From assembly GCA_003561835.1 (NCBI GenBank), contig PWVN01000167.1, positions 1 to 5,013 on the forward strand: a stretch of 5,013 bases of DNA, given 5' to 3'. Of this stretch, positions 1 to 5,013 are shown piece after piece; position 1 is the stretch's first letter, and each line of letters opens with the position of its first letter. The position numbers and the translations under genes were made by a program. The DNA comes from Syntrophomonadaceae bacterium (GTDB lineage Bacteria; Bacillota; Dethiobacteria; PWVN01). The notes under the pieces are model-generated. The model did not search any database, had not been told where the DNA came from, and saw nothing but the letters and a program-made list of their open reading frames with translations.

Positions 1-82
1 CCAGCAGGATACCTCCATGGAATACGGAGACCACATCAACAAACTCCTTAAGGACCTGGACCTGGAGGAAAAGAAGGAATGA
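1..82 (+). CDS. rbfA: 30S ribosome-binding factor A, C-terminal end (partial)
   Basis: Only the last 26 codons are present (reading frame from base 2, TGA stop at 80-82). The visible tail contains SMEYGDHINKLLKDL, which resembles the conserved RbfA C-terminus (a Ser-x-Glu-x-Gly-x-x-Ile-x-x-Leu-Leu pattern) and is followed by a charged Asp/Glu/Lys end. RbfA is a small KH-fold protein that binds the 30S subunit during late 16S rRNA maturation and helps cold adaptation. The stop codon overlaps the next start as ATGA, so the downstream gene is probably translationally coupled. The identification rests on a short tail plus the very typical position before the nrnA-type gene and truB; the catalytically uninformative fragment alone would not be decisive. 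Confidence 0.78.
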   Translation, partial: QQDTSMEYGDHINKLLKDLDLEEKKE

Positions 83-1092
83 AAAGGGCGGAGAATTTGG
101 GCCTCAAGGAAGAATACGACCTGGTGGGGGAAGTTCTGCTCAAGGAGGAGGCCTTTCTCCTCACCTCCCACATCAACCCCGACGGAGATAGCATCGGCTC
201 CCTGGCCGCCCTGGCCCGCCTTCTGGCCGGGCTTGACAGGGAGCACCTCATCTTCCTCCACGGGGAAGCGCCGGAGCGCTACCGGTTCCTCCTGGAAGGG
301 CTGCCCCTGACCCGGGACCCGGCCGCTGCCGAAAACCGGGTGATCCTGGCTCTGGACTGCAGCGACCCGGCCCGCCTGGGCCGCCTGGAGGCCAAAGCCC
401 GCGACACCGCCGCCTGCCCCCTGCTGGTGAACATGGACCACCATGTATCCAACACCGGCTACGGCTCTTTGAACCTGGTGGACCCGGAGGCCGCCGCCAC
501 GGGGGAGATTATCTACCACCTGGCCCGCCTCCTTAAGGCAAAGATCACCCCGGAGATGGCTATAGCCCTCTACACCGCCCTCAGCACCGACACGGGCAGT
601 TTCAAATACGACAACACCACGGCCGGCACCTTCCGCATCATGGCGGACCTGCTGGAAACGGGCTTCCCCCTGCGGCAGGTGAGCCGGAAAGTTTTCGATG
701 AAATATCCCCCGCCGCCCTCTGCCTCCTCAGGGAGGGGCTCAACGCCCTGGAGTTTGACCCCGGCGGGAAAATTGCCTGGATCACCGTCACGGATACCGC
801 CCTTACTTCCTGCGGGGCCGGGGAAGAGCACCTGGACGGTCTGGTCAACTACGCTGCCAACGTCCGGGGGGTGAACGTGGGGCTCCTCTTCCGGGCGAAG
901 GAAGGGGGGGAGGTCAAAGCGGGTTTTCGCTCCCGGGAAGTGGATGTGAGGGAAATCGCCGCCTCCCTGGGGGGCGGCGGCCACAAAAAGGCGGCCGGCT
1001 GCACCCTGGAAGGCCCCCTGGAGGACGTGAAGGCCCTGGTCCTGCAGCGGGTCGCCGCAAAAGTTTACAAAAAAGTTCAGGCACCGGAGTAA
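79..1092 (+). CDS. nrnA: DHH/DHHA1 phosphoesterase, NrnA-type oligoribonuclease / pAp phosphatase
   Basis: A 337-residue soluble protein of the DHH superfamily. Visible metal-binding motifs are SHINPDGDSIGS at residues 30-41 (His31, Asp35, Asp37), LDCSD at 92-96 (Asp93), the signature DHH at 120-122 within MDHHVSN, and STDTGSF at 169-175 (Asp171). The C-terminal DHHA1 substrate domain shows GFRSR at 282-286 and the glycine-rich GGGGHKKAAGC at 298-308. Characterised NrnA proteins use Mn2+ to degrade 2-5 nt RNAs (nanoRNAs) and to dephosphorylate 3'-phosphoadenosine 5'-phosphate to AMP, functionally replacing Orn and CysQ; assignment of both activities here is by family. Length and motif spacing match full-length members. 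The ATG at 79 overlaps the rbfA stop and has a GGAGG at 64-68, inside rbfA, 10 nt upstream. Alternative family roles, such as c-di-AMP or pGpG hydrolysis, cannot be excluded. Confidence 0.93.
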   Translation: MKRAENLGLKEEYDLVGEVLLKEEAFLLTSHINPDGDSIGSLAALARLLAGLDREHLIFLHGEAPERYRFLLEGLPLTRDPAAAENRVILALDCSDPARLGRLEAKARDTAACPLLVNMDHHVSNTGYGSLNLVDPEAAATGEIIYHLARLLKAKITPEMAIALYTALSTDTGSFKYDNTTAGTFRIMADLLETGFPLRQVSRKVFDEISPAALCLLREGLNALEFDPGGKIAWITVTDTALTSCGAGEEHLDGLVNYAANVRGVNVGLLFRAKEGGEVKAGFRSREVDVREIAASLGGGGHKKAAGCTLEGPLEDVKALVLQRVAAKVYKKVQAPE

Positions 1093-1124
1093 AGGGGACC
1101 CGGGCCCGGGCCCCGCACCTGCAC

Positions 1125-1132
1125 AGGGGTGG
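1125..1132 (+). promoter_or_regulatory. truB ribosome binding site favouring the ATG at 1141
   Basis: AGGGGTGG ends 8 nt before ATG 1141, a normal Shine-Dalgarno distance. The in-frame GTG at 1129 lies inside this site, and I see no good purine-rich sequence upstream of it, only a C-rich stretch. This argues that translation starts at 1141 rather than 1129. Confidence 0.65.
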
Positions 1133-1140
1133 ATTTTTTT

Positions 1141-2049
1141 ATGGACGGTTTCTTGAACCTGATAAAACCCCCGGGAATGACTTCCCACGATGTGGTGGCC
1201 TTCGTGCGCAGGATTTCCGGCGCCAAAACGGGCCACACCGGCACCCTGGACCCGGCAGCCGCCGGCGTCCTGGTCCTGGCCCTGGGCAGGGGGACCCGCC
1301 TGGTTTCCTTCATCACCGACAGCACCAAGTCCTACCGGAGTGAGCTGAAACTGGGGAAGGCCACCGCCACGGGGGATGCGGAGGGGGAGGTAACGGCAAA
1401 GGAACCCGTCCCGCCCCTGGACCCAGTCGCCGTGGCCAGGGCCATGCAGTGCTTCACCGGCCCTATCCTGCAGCGGCCCCCCATGTACTCCGCCCTGCAT
1501 CACCAGGGGAAGCGCCTCTACCAGCTGGCCCGCCAGGGCCTGGAGGTGGAGCGCCCACCGCGGGAGGTCACCATCCACGACCTGCGGCTGGTGGAGCTTG
1601 AGGAGGAGAAAGGCACCCTTCTTTTCGACGTCACCTGCTCCAAGGGGACCTACGTCCGGGTCCTCTGCGAGGACCTGGCCCGGGCCCTGGGCACCAGGGG
1701 CCACATGTCCTTCCTGATCCGGACCGCCAGCGGCCCCTTTCACCTGGCAAAGGCCTGGACCCTGGAAGACCTGCAGGCGGGGGGAAAGGAGGGCCTTGAG
1801 GAAAAGCTCTATCCCCTGGATTACCCCCTGCAGGGCCTGCCGTCCCTCCACCTCCCGGAGTCAGAGGGCCGCAGAATCGCCCACGGCAACCCCGTGCCCC
1901 TTAAGGAGGGTTCCCTGGATTTTGGGGTCTGCCCGGGAGAGGGGCCCGTGAGAATTTACTGCCAGGGCCGCTTTCTGGCCCTGGGCAGGGTGGCCCGGGA
2001 GGCAGGACTGCTCCTGGTCAGGCCGGGCAAGGTATTGATACAGGAATAA
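1141..2049 (+). CDS. truB: tRNA pseudouridine(55) synthase
   Basis: TruB isomerises U55 to pseudouridine in the T-loop of most tRNAs. From ATG 1141 the product has 302 residues, normal for the family, and begins MDGFLNLIKPPGMTSHDVV, matching the usual TruB N-terminus (DGxLxxxKPxGxTS). The catalytic motif GHTGTLDPAAAGVL holds the nucleophile Asp37. Other family blocks are KSYRSELKLG with Tyr65, RPPMYSALHHQGKRLYQLAR near 112-131, and SKGTYVRVLCEDLARALG at 167-184. The C-terminal 60 or so residues (IAHGNPVPL, then RIYCQGRFLALGRV) look like the PUA-like RNA-binding tail. An in-frame GTG at 1129 would add four residues (MDFF), but it sits inside the Shine-Dalgarno site and the extension does not fit the family start. 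It lies 48 nt after nrnA and 21 nt before ribF with no terminator, so it is probably cotranscribed. TruB also acts as a tRNA chaperone. Confidence 0.97.
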   Translation: MDGFLNLIKPPGMTSHDVVAFVRRISGAKTGHTGTLDPAAAGVLVLALGRGTRLVSFITDSTKSYRSELKLGKATATGDAEGEVTAKEPVPPLDPVAVARAMQCFTGPILQRPPMYSALHHQGKRLYQLARQGLEVERPPREVTIHDLRLVELEEEKGTLLFDVTCSKGTYVRVLCEDLARALGTRGHMSFLIRTASGPFHLAKAWTLEDLQAGGKEGLEEKLYPLDYPLQGLPSLHLPESEGRRIAHGNPVPLKEGSLDFGVCPGEGPVRIYCQGRFLALGRVAREAGLLLVRPGKVLIQE

Positions 2050-2070
2050 GCCCAGGCACGCAGAGGGGGA

Positions 2071-3015
2071 ATGGATATGCTCTCGGATAATCAGACGGAC
2101 CAATGTGTGGAGAAAACGGTGATGGCCCTGGGGAACTTCGACGGGATCCACCTGGGGCATCGGGCCATCATCGAGGAAACGGCCAGGCAGGCAGCCGCCC
2201 GGGGCGTAAGGAGCGCCGTCCTCCTTTTGAACCCCCACCCCATGCAGTTTTTTAAGAAGGTGTCGGGCCCCTTTCTCCTGACCACCCTCCGGGACAAGCG
2301 GGCCATGTTCAAGGACTTGGGCATCGCCTGCGTTTTCATCGAGGATTTCGACGGGGCCTTTGCCTCCCTGCCCCCCGAGGCCTTCGTCCGGGAGTACCTG
2401 GTGGAAAAATACCGGGTCAGCGGGGTGGTGGTGGGCTTCGATTACTCCTTCGGCCGCCGGGGGGAGGGAAAAACCCGGCACCTGCAGGAATTGGGCTGCA
2501 GGGAGGGCTTCTCCGTCACCGTCCGGGAAGCCGTCTGCATATCGGGAGAGATCGTCAGCAGTTCCCTCATCCGCAGCAGAATCGCCGCGGGCTTAATGGA
2601 GGAAGCCGCCCAATTCCTGGGCTACCCCTACCACGTCCACGGCAGGGTAATCCCCGGCAGCCGCCTGGGCAGGACCCTGGGTTTCCCCACGGCCAACCTC
2701 CAGGTGGATACCCACATCCTGCTGCCGAAAAAGGGGGTCTATCTGAGCTTAGCCCGCCTGGGCAAAAAAAGCTACTATGCCCTGGCCAATGTGGGTTTTA
2801 AACCCACGGTGGCGGGCCGGAACCTTTCGGTGGAAATCCACCTGTTGAATTTTTCCGCAAATATCTACGGGGAGGAATTAATTGTCTCCTTTTTGCACAG
2901 AATGAGGGATGAGAGGGCCTTCAAAAACACGGGGGAGCTCCGGGAGCAGATCCGCCGGGACATCCGGTTGGGAGAGGGCCTGATCCGGGAAAAGTACAGC
3001 CAGGGGAAGATTTGA
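2071..3015 (+). CDS. ribF: Bifunctional riboflavin kinase / FAD synthetase
   Basis: The 314-residue cytoplasmic enzyme converts riboflavin to FMN with ATP (C-terminal kinase) and FMN to FAD (N-terminal adenylyltransferase). The N-terminal nucleotidyltransferase domain shows ALGNFDGIHLGHRAII at 19-34, with the HxGH-type site, NPHP at 54-57, VVVGFDYSFGRRGEG at 119-133 and SSSLIRSRI at 163-171. The kinase domain follows, with GRVIPGSRLGRTLGFPTANL at 191-210 (including the PTAN motif), GVY at 222-224, NVGFKPTV at 240-247 and VEIHLLNFSANIYGEEL at 254-270. Full domain content and length fit a functional protein. Asn260 stands where an Asp is common (HxLDF), probably a tolerated variant. The start is slightly uncertain: AGAGGGGG at 2062-2069 is very close to ATG 2071, while an in-frame ATG at 2077 is better spaced. 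The stop is followed by a new promoter, not by a terminator. Confidence 0.97.
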   Translation: MDMLSDNQTDQCVEKTVMALGNFDGIHLGHRAIIEETARQAAARGVRSAVLLLNPHPMQFFKKVSGPFLLTTLRDKRAMFKDLGIACVFIEDFDGAFASLPPEAFVREYLVEKYRVSGVVVGFDYSFGRRGEGKTRHLQELGCREGFSVTVREAVCISGEIVSSSLIRSRIAAGLMEEAAQFLGYPYHVHGRVIPGSRLGRTLGFPTANLQVDTHILLPKKGVYLSLARLGKKSYYALANVGFKPTVAGRNLSVEIHLLNFSANIYGEELIVSFLHRMRDERAFKNTGELREQIRRDIRLGEGLIREKYSQGKI

Positions 3016-3026
3016 GTATATATTGA

Positions 3027-3055
3027 TTTACATTACTTTTTCCTTATGATAAAAT
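3027..3055 (+). promoter_or_regulatory. Probable sigma-A promoter for rpsO(-pnp)
   Basis: TTTACA at 3027-3032 (5 of 6 to TTGACA) is followed after exactly 17 nt by TAAAAT at 3050-3055 (5 of 6 to TATAAT). A TG at 3047-3048 adds an extended -10 element. Transcription would start near 3062. A second, overlapping match is TTGATT at 3023-3028 with TATGAT at 3045-3050 and a 16 nt spacer, so the exact start could shift by about 5 nt. The site lies in an AT-rich island just after the ribF stop, in otherwise GC-rich DNA, which strengthens the call. It would give S15 and PNPase expression independent of the upstream cluster. Confidence 0.68.
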
Positions 3056-3061
3056 ATGGAC

Positions 3062-3147
3062 GCACGAGGAACCATCGGCTAGGTTAATCGCAGCTCCGGC
3101 GTTTTCTTGGCTGATCGGGGATATTACTTTTGAGGAGGTGATTTCTT
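3062..3147 (+). promoter_or_regulatory. Structured rpsO 5' leader, candidate S15 autoregulatory element
   Basis: The predicted leader can form a 10 bp stem pairing 3074-3083 (AUCGGCUAGG) with 3106-3115 (CUUGGCUGAU), including several G-U pairs. The stem can be extended outward by CC 3072-3073 with GG 3117-3118 across one bulged C. Inside it, CGC 3089-3091 pairs with GCG 3099-3101 and closes a 7 nt loop containing CUCC at 3094-3097. That loop is complementary to GGAG at 3134-3137 in the rpsO Shine-Dalgarno, allowing a pseudoknot. The stem holds two tandem G-U/G-C steps (3077-3078 with 3111-3112, and 3082-3083 with 3106-3107). S15 is known to recognise a G-U/G-C motif in 16S rRNA and to repress its own mRNA through diverse leader structures in different bacteria. 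The fold is read by eye; S15 binding is inference. Confidence 0.5.
3133..3142 (+). promoter_or_regulatory. Full-length Shine-Dalgarno of rpsO
   Basis: AGGAGGTGAT is complementary over ten bases to the 3' end of 16S rRNA and ends 5 nt before ATG 3148 (9 nt counted from GGAGG). It is the strongest ribosome binding site in the window, as expected for a ribosomal protein gene, and it is the element that the leader loop CUCC could mask. Confidence 0.9.
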
Positions 3148-3417
3148 ATGAGCCTGAAAAACGACAAAAAAATGAATCTCATCGAGAAGTACCAAATCCA
3201 TGAAAAGGATACGGGTTCGCCGGAAGTGCAGATTGCCCTCTTGACGGAACGGATAACCCACCTGACAGAACACCTGAAGACCCATAAAAAAGATTATCAC
3301 TCCCGGAGGGGCCTTTTGAAAATGGTAGGTCAGAGAAGAGGGCTTTTGAAATACCTCAAAAAGAGCGATGTGGAGCGCTACCAGGTTATCCTCAAGAAAC
3401 TGGGACTAAGAAGATAG
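3148..3417 (+). CDS. rpsO: 30S ribosomal protein S15
   Basis: The 89-residue product has the exact usual length of bacterial S15. It carries the family hallmarks HEKDTGSPEVQIALLTERI at residues 18-36, HLTEHLKTHKKDYHSRRGLL at 38-57, and a C-terminal DVERYQVILKKLGLRR at 74-89. S15 is a primary 16S rRNA binder that organises the three-way junction h20-h21-h22 of the central domain and contacts 23S rRNA in bridge B4. The start at ATG 3148 is fixed by the excellent Shine-Dalgarno just upstream. The gene is visibly less GC-rich than nrnA, truB and ribF, with many AAA/AAG Lys codons; this fits a Lys/Arg-rich, highly expressed protein and does not suggest transfer. It has its own promoter and structured leader upstream and an intrinsic terminator directly downstream, before pnp, the classic rpsO-pnp pairing. 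Confidence 0.99.
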   Translation: MSLKNDKKMNLIEKYQIHEKDTGSPEVQIALLTERITHLTEHLKTHKKDYHSRRGLLKMVGQRRGLLKYLKKSDVERYQVILKKLGLRR

Positions 3418-3426
3418 CTTAGACGG

Positions 3427-3448
3427 GCGGGGGTATCCCCGCTTTTTT
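3427..3448 (+). terminator. Intrinsic terminator/attenuator between rpsO and pnp
   Basis: GCGGGG at 3427-3432 pairs perfectly with CCCCGC at 3437-3442 around a GTAT loop, and six T follow at 3443-3448. It begins 10 nt after the rpsO stop. The pnp Shine-Dalgarno starts only 5 nt after the T-run, so no promoter fits between terminator and pnp. It is therefore likely a partial terminator that reduces pnp mRNA relative to rpsO; the hairpin could also protect the 3' end of the rpsO transcript or be an RNase processing site. Confidence 0.87.
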
Positions 3449-3465
3449 AAAAGGGAGGTAAATCA

Positions 3466-5013
3466 ATGGAACAGTTCAGTATGGATCTGGCCGGTCGGCC
3501 CCTGACTTTTGAGACGGGGGAACTGGCCCAGCAGGCGGGAGGGTCTGTCCTGGTCCGTTACGGCGACAGCGTGGTCCTGGCCACGGCGACGGCCTCAGCG
3601 GAACCCCGGGAAGGCATCGACTTCTTCCCCCTGACGGTGGACTACGAAGAACGGTTATATGCGGTGGGCCGCATCCCCGGAGGCTTCATCAAGCGGGAGG
3701 GCAGGCCCACGGAGAAGGCTACCCTGGCCGCCCGGCTGACGGACAGGCCCCTTCGGCCCCTGTTTCCCAAGGGCTTTAGAAACTCGGTACATATCGTCGC
3801 CACCGTCCTTTCTGTGGACCAGGACTGCCCCACGGAGATCATGGCCATCACCGGGGCCTCGGCCGCCCTGACCATCTCCGCCATCCCCTTCATGGGCCCC
3901 ATAGCTGCCGTGGTGGTGGGCCTGGTGGACGGGGAATTCGTCATCAACCCCACGGCAAAACAGTCCGAGGAAAGCCGGCTGCACCTGACGGTGGCGGGGA
4001 CAAAGGAAGCCGTCATGATGGTGGAAGCGGGGGCCCTGGAAGTTTCCCAGGAAGATGTGCTGGAGGCCATCCTGAAAGGCCACGAAGCCATCAAGGAGAT
4101 GGTGGCCCTGCAGGAGCAGATGCGGGATCAGGTGGGGGTGCCCAAAATAGAAGTCCCTCTCTACGCACCGCCGGCAGAGATTGCGGAAGAAGTCCAGTCC
4201 CTGGCCCGGGAGAAGATCGGGGAATCCCTCTTGATCAGCGACAAGCAGGAGAGGGAAGATAAAATCAGCGCCATTAAAAAGGAAGTCAAGGAAAGCCTTC
4301 TGGAAGAATATCCCGATAACGAGAAGGATATCAAGGCCGCCTTCGAGGAACTCTTAAAGGAGATCGTCCGGGAGAAGATCCTTAAGGAGAAGGTGCGGCC
4401 CGACGGCCGCCATCCCGACGAGATCCGGCCCATAACCTGTCGGGTGGGGCTGCTGCCCCGCACCCACGGTTCCGGCCTCTTCCGCCGGGGGCAAACCCAG
4501 GTGTTAAACATCTGCACCCTGGGGCCCATGGGCGATGTGCAGCGGCTGGACGGGTTGGGCCTGGAGGAATCCAAGCGCTTCCTGCACCATTACAACTTCC
4601 CGCCCTACAGCGTGGGTGAGGCAGGCTTCATGCGGGGGCCGGGCCGCCGCGAGATCGGCCACGGCGCCCTGGCAGAGCGGGCCCTCCTGCCCGTCATCCC
4701 CGGGGACGAGGATTTCCCCTACACCATCCGGTTGGTCTCCGAGGTCATCGAGTCCAACGGTTCCACCTCCATGGGCAGCGTCTGTGCCGGGGCTCTCTCC
4801 CTCATGGACGCCGGGGTCCCCATCAAGAAGCCGGTGGCCGGGGTGGCCATGGGCCTGGTCATGGACGAGGAGCCCGTCATCCTGACGGACATCCAGGGGA
4901 TGGAAGACTTCCTGGGGGATATGGACTTCAAGGTGGCGGGGACCCGGGAAGGGATTACGGCCCTGCAGATGGACATCAAAATCAAGGGCCTGTCCCGGGA
5001 AATCCTGGCGGCG
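3466..5013 (+). CDS. pnp: Polyribonucleotide nucleotidyltransferase (PNPase), 5' part; runs off the window
   Basis: An open frame from ATG 3466 to the window edge gives 516 codons; PNPase is about 700 residues, so the KH and S1 RNA-binding domains are not in view. PNPase degrades RNA 3' to 5' with phosphate, releasing nucleoside diphosphates, as a trimeric ring often in the degradosome. The first RNase PH domain shows GRIPGGFIKREGRP at 68-81 and LTDRPLRPLFPKGF at 91-104. A charged helical linker follows at about 240-310. The second, catalytic RNase PH domain has RTHGSGLFRRGQTQ at 332-345, HHYNFPPYSVGEAG at 374-387, GPGRREIGHG at 391-400 (phosphate-binding Arg394/Arg395), SNGSTSMGS at 430-438 and EDFLGDMDFKVAGT at 480-493. 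Asp481, Asp487 and Lys489 correspond to the E. coli active-site Asp486, Asp492 and Lys494. The start is supported by GGGAGGT at 3453-3459. Expression probably depends on read-through of the terminator just upstream. Confidence 0.98.
   Translation, partial: MEQFSMDLAGRPLTFETGELAQQAGGSVLVRYGDSVVLATATASAEPREGIDFFPLTVDYEERLYAVGRIPGGFIKREGRPTEKATLAARLTDRPLRPLFPKGFRNSVHIVATVLSVDQDCPTEIMAITGASAALTISAIPFMGPIAAVVVGLVDGEFVINPTAKQSEESRLHLTVAGTKEAVMMVEAGALEVSQEDVLEAILKGHEAIKEMVALQEQMRDQVGVPKIEVPLYAPPAEIAEEVQSLAREKIGESLLISDKQEREDKISAIKKEVKESLLEEYPDNEKDIKAAFEELLKEIVREKILKEKVRPDGRHPDEIRPITCRVGLLPRTHGSGLFRRGQTQVLNICTLGPMGDVQRLDGLGLEESKRFLHHYNFPPYSVGEAGFMRGPGRREIGHGALAERALLPVIPGDEDFPYTIRLVSEVIESNGSTSMGSVCAGALSLMDAGVPIKKPVAGVAMGLVMDEEPVILTDIQGMEDFLGDMDFKVAGTREGITALQMDIKIKGLSREILAA

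Noticed and set aside
1111..1140. Possible terminator before truB: CCCC/GGGG hairpin then seven T (1134-1140)
   Set aside because: The stem is 4-5 bp with an 11 nt loop, the T-run does not follow it directly, and the element sits on the truB ribosome binding site, so a functional terminator is unlikely.
1861..2481. Long minus-strand open frame (206 codons) opposite the truB end and ribF start
   Set aside because: It lies antisense to two clearly recognised genes, spans their junction, is rich in Gly/Pro/His as expected of GC-rich shadow frames, and shows no recognisable domain.
2871..2894. Terminator-like GGAG...CTCC followed by five T inside ribF
   Set aside because: The stem is only 4 bp plus wobble pairs with a loop of about 10 nt, and it lies within the conserved kinase domain where translation would prevent it from acting.
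3241..3270. TTGACG inside rpsO as a -35 for a separate pnp promoter
   Set aside because: At 16-18 nt downstream there is no acceptable -10 hexamer (GACAGA at 17 nt), so it is not supported.
3642..4094. Two overlapping minus-strand open frames opposite pnp
   Set aside because: The sense strand here encodes strongly conserved PNPase; both antisense frames have low-complexity composition and no motif.
4535..4885. Plus-strand frame of 116 codons inside pnp in another frame
   Set aside because: It is Trp/Pro/Ser/Arg-rich, typical of an out-of-frame reading of GC-rich DNA, and overlaps the catalytic domain of PNPase.
1..5013. A novel system, mobile element or defence cassette in the window
   Set aside because: Every coding region is a recognised housekeeping gene in conserved order on one strand; there are no repeats, integrase or transposase genes, and no unexplained gaps longer than 132 nt.

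Overview
The window is a compact, single-strand block of housekeeping genes, all on the + strand. The order is rbfA (3' end only), nrnA-type DHH phosphoesterase, truB, ribF, rpsO, pnp (5' part only). This is the downstream half of the nusA-infB translation/RNA-metabolism cluster as arranged in Firmicutes, where the nrnA-type gene sits between rbfA and truB. The GC-rich coding sequence, strong purine-rich Shine-Dalgarno sites and protein sequences suggest a GC-rich member of the clostridial side of the Firmicutes, such as a Moorella- or Desulfotomaculum-like thermophile or anaerobe. That placement is inference; no species is claimed.

Bases 1-3015 look like one transcription unit that enters from upstream. 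The rbfA stop overlaps the nrnA start as ATGA. The gaps nrnA-truB (48 nt if truB starts at the ATG at 1141) and truB-ribF (21 nt) are short and hold no convincing promoter or terminator. These genes cover 30S maturation (RbfA), short-RNA and pAp turnover (NrnA), tRNA psi55 formation (TruB) and FMN/FAD synthesis (RibF).

Bases 3016-3147 are the main non-coding region. They are clearly more AT-rich than the surroundings. They carry a good sigma-A-type promoter (TTTACA, 17 nt, TAAAAT with an extended -10 TG), then a leader of about 85 nt that can fold into a long hairpin, then a full-length Shine-Dalgarno sequence ahead of rpsO. The apical loop of the hairpin contains CUCC, complementary to the GGAG of the rpsO Shine-Dalgarno. 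This makes a candidate S15 autoregulatory leader.

Between rpsO and pnp lies a clean intrinsic terminator (6 bp GC stem, 4 nt loop, six T), and the pnp ribosome binding site follows almost immediately. There is no room for a pnp promoter after the terminator, so pnp is probably expressed by partial read-through from the rpsO promoter. The window ends inside pnp after codon 516.

I see no mobile element, CRISPR array, tRNA, rRNA or phage gene, and no evidence of a novel multi-gene system. The signals most worth a second look are the rpsO leader and the rpsO-pnp attenuator-like terminator.
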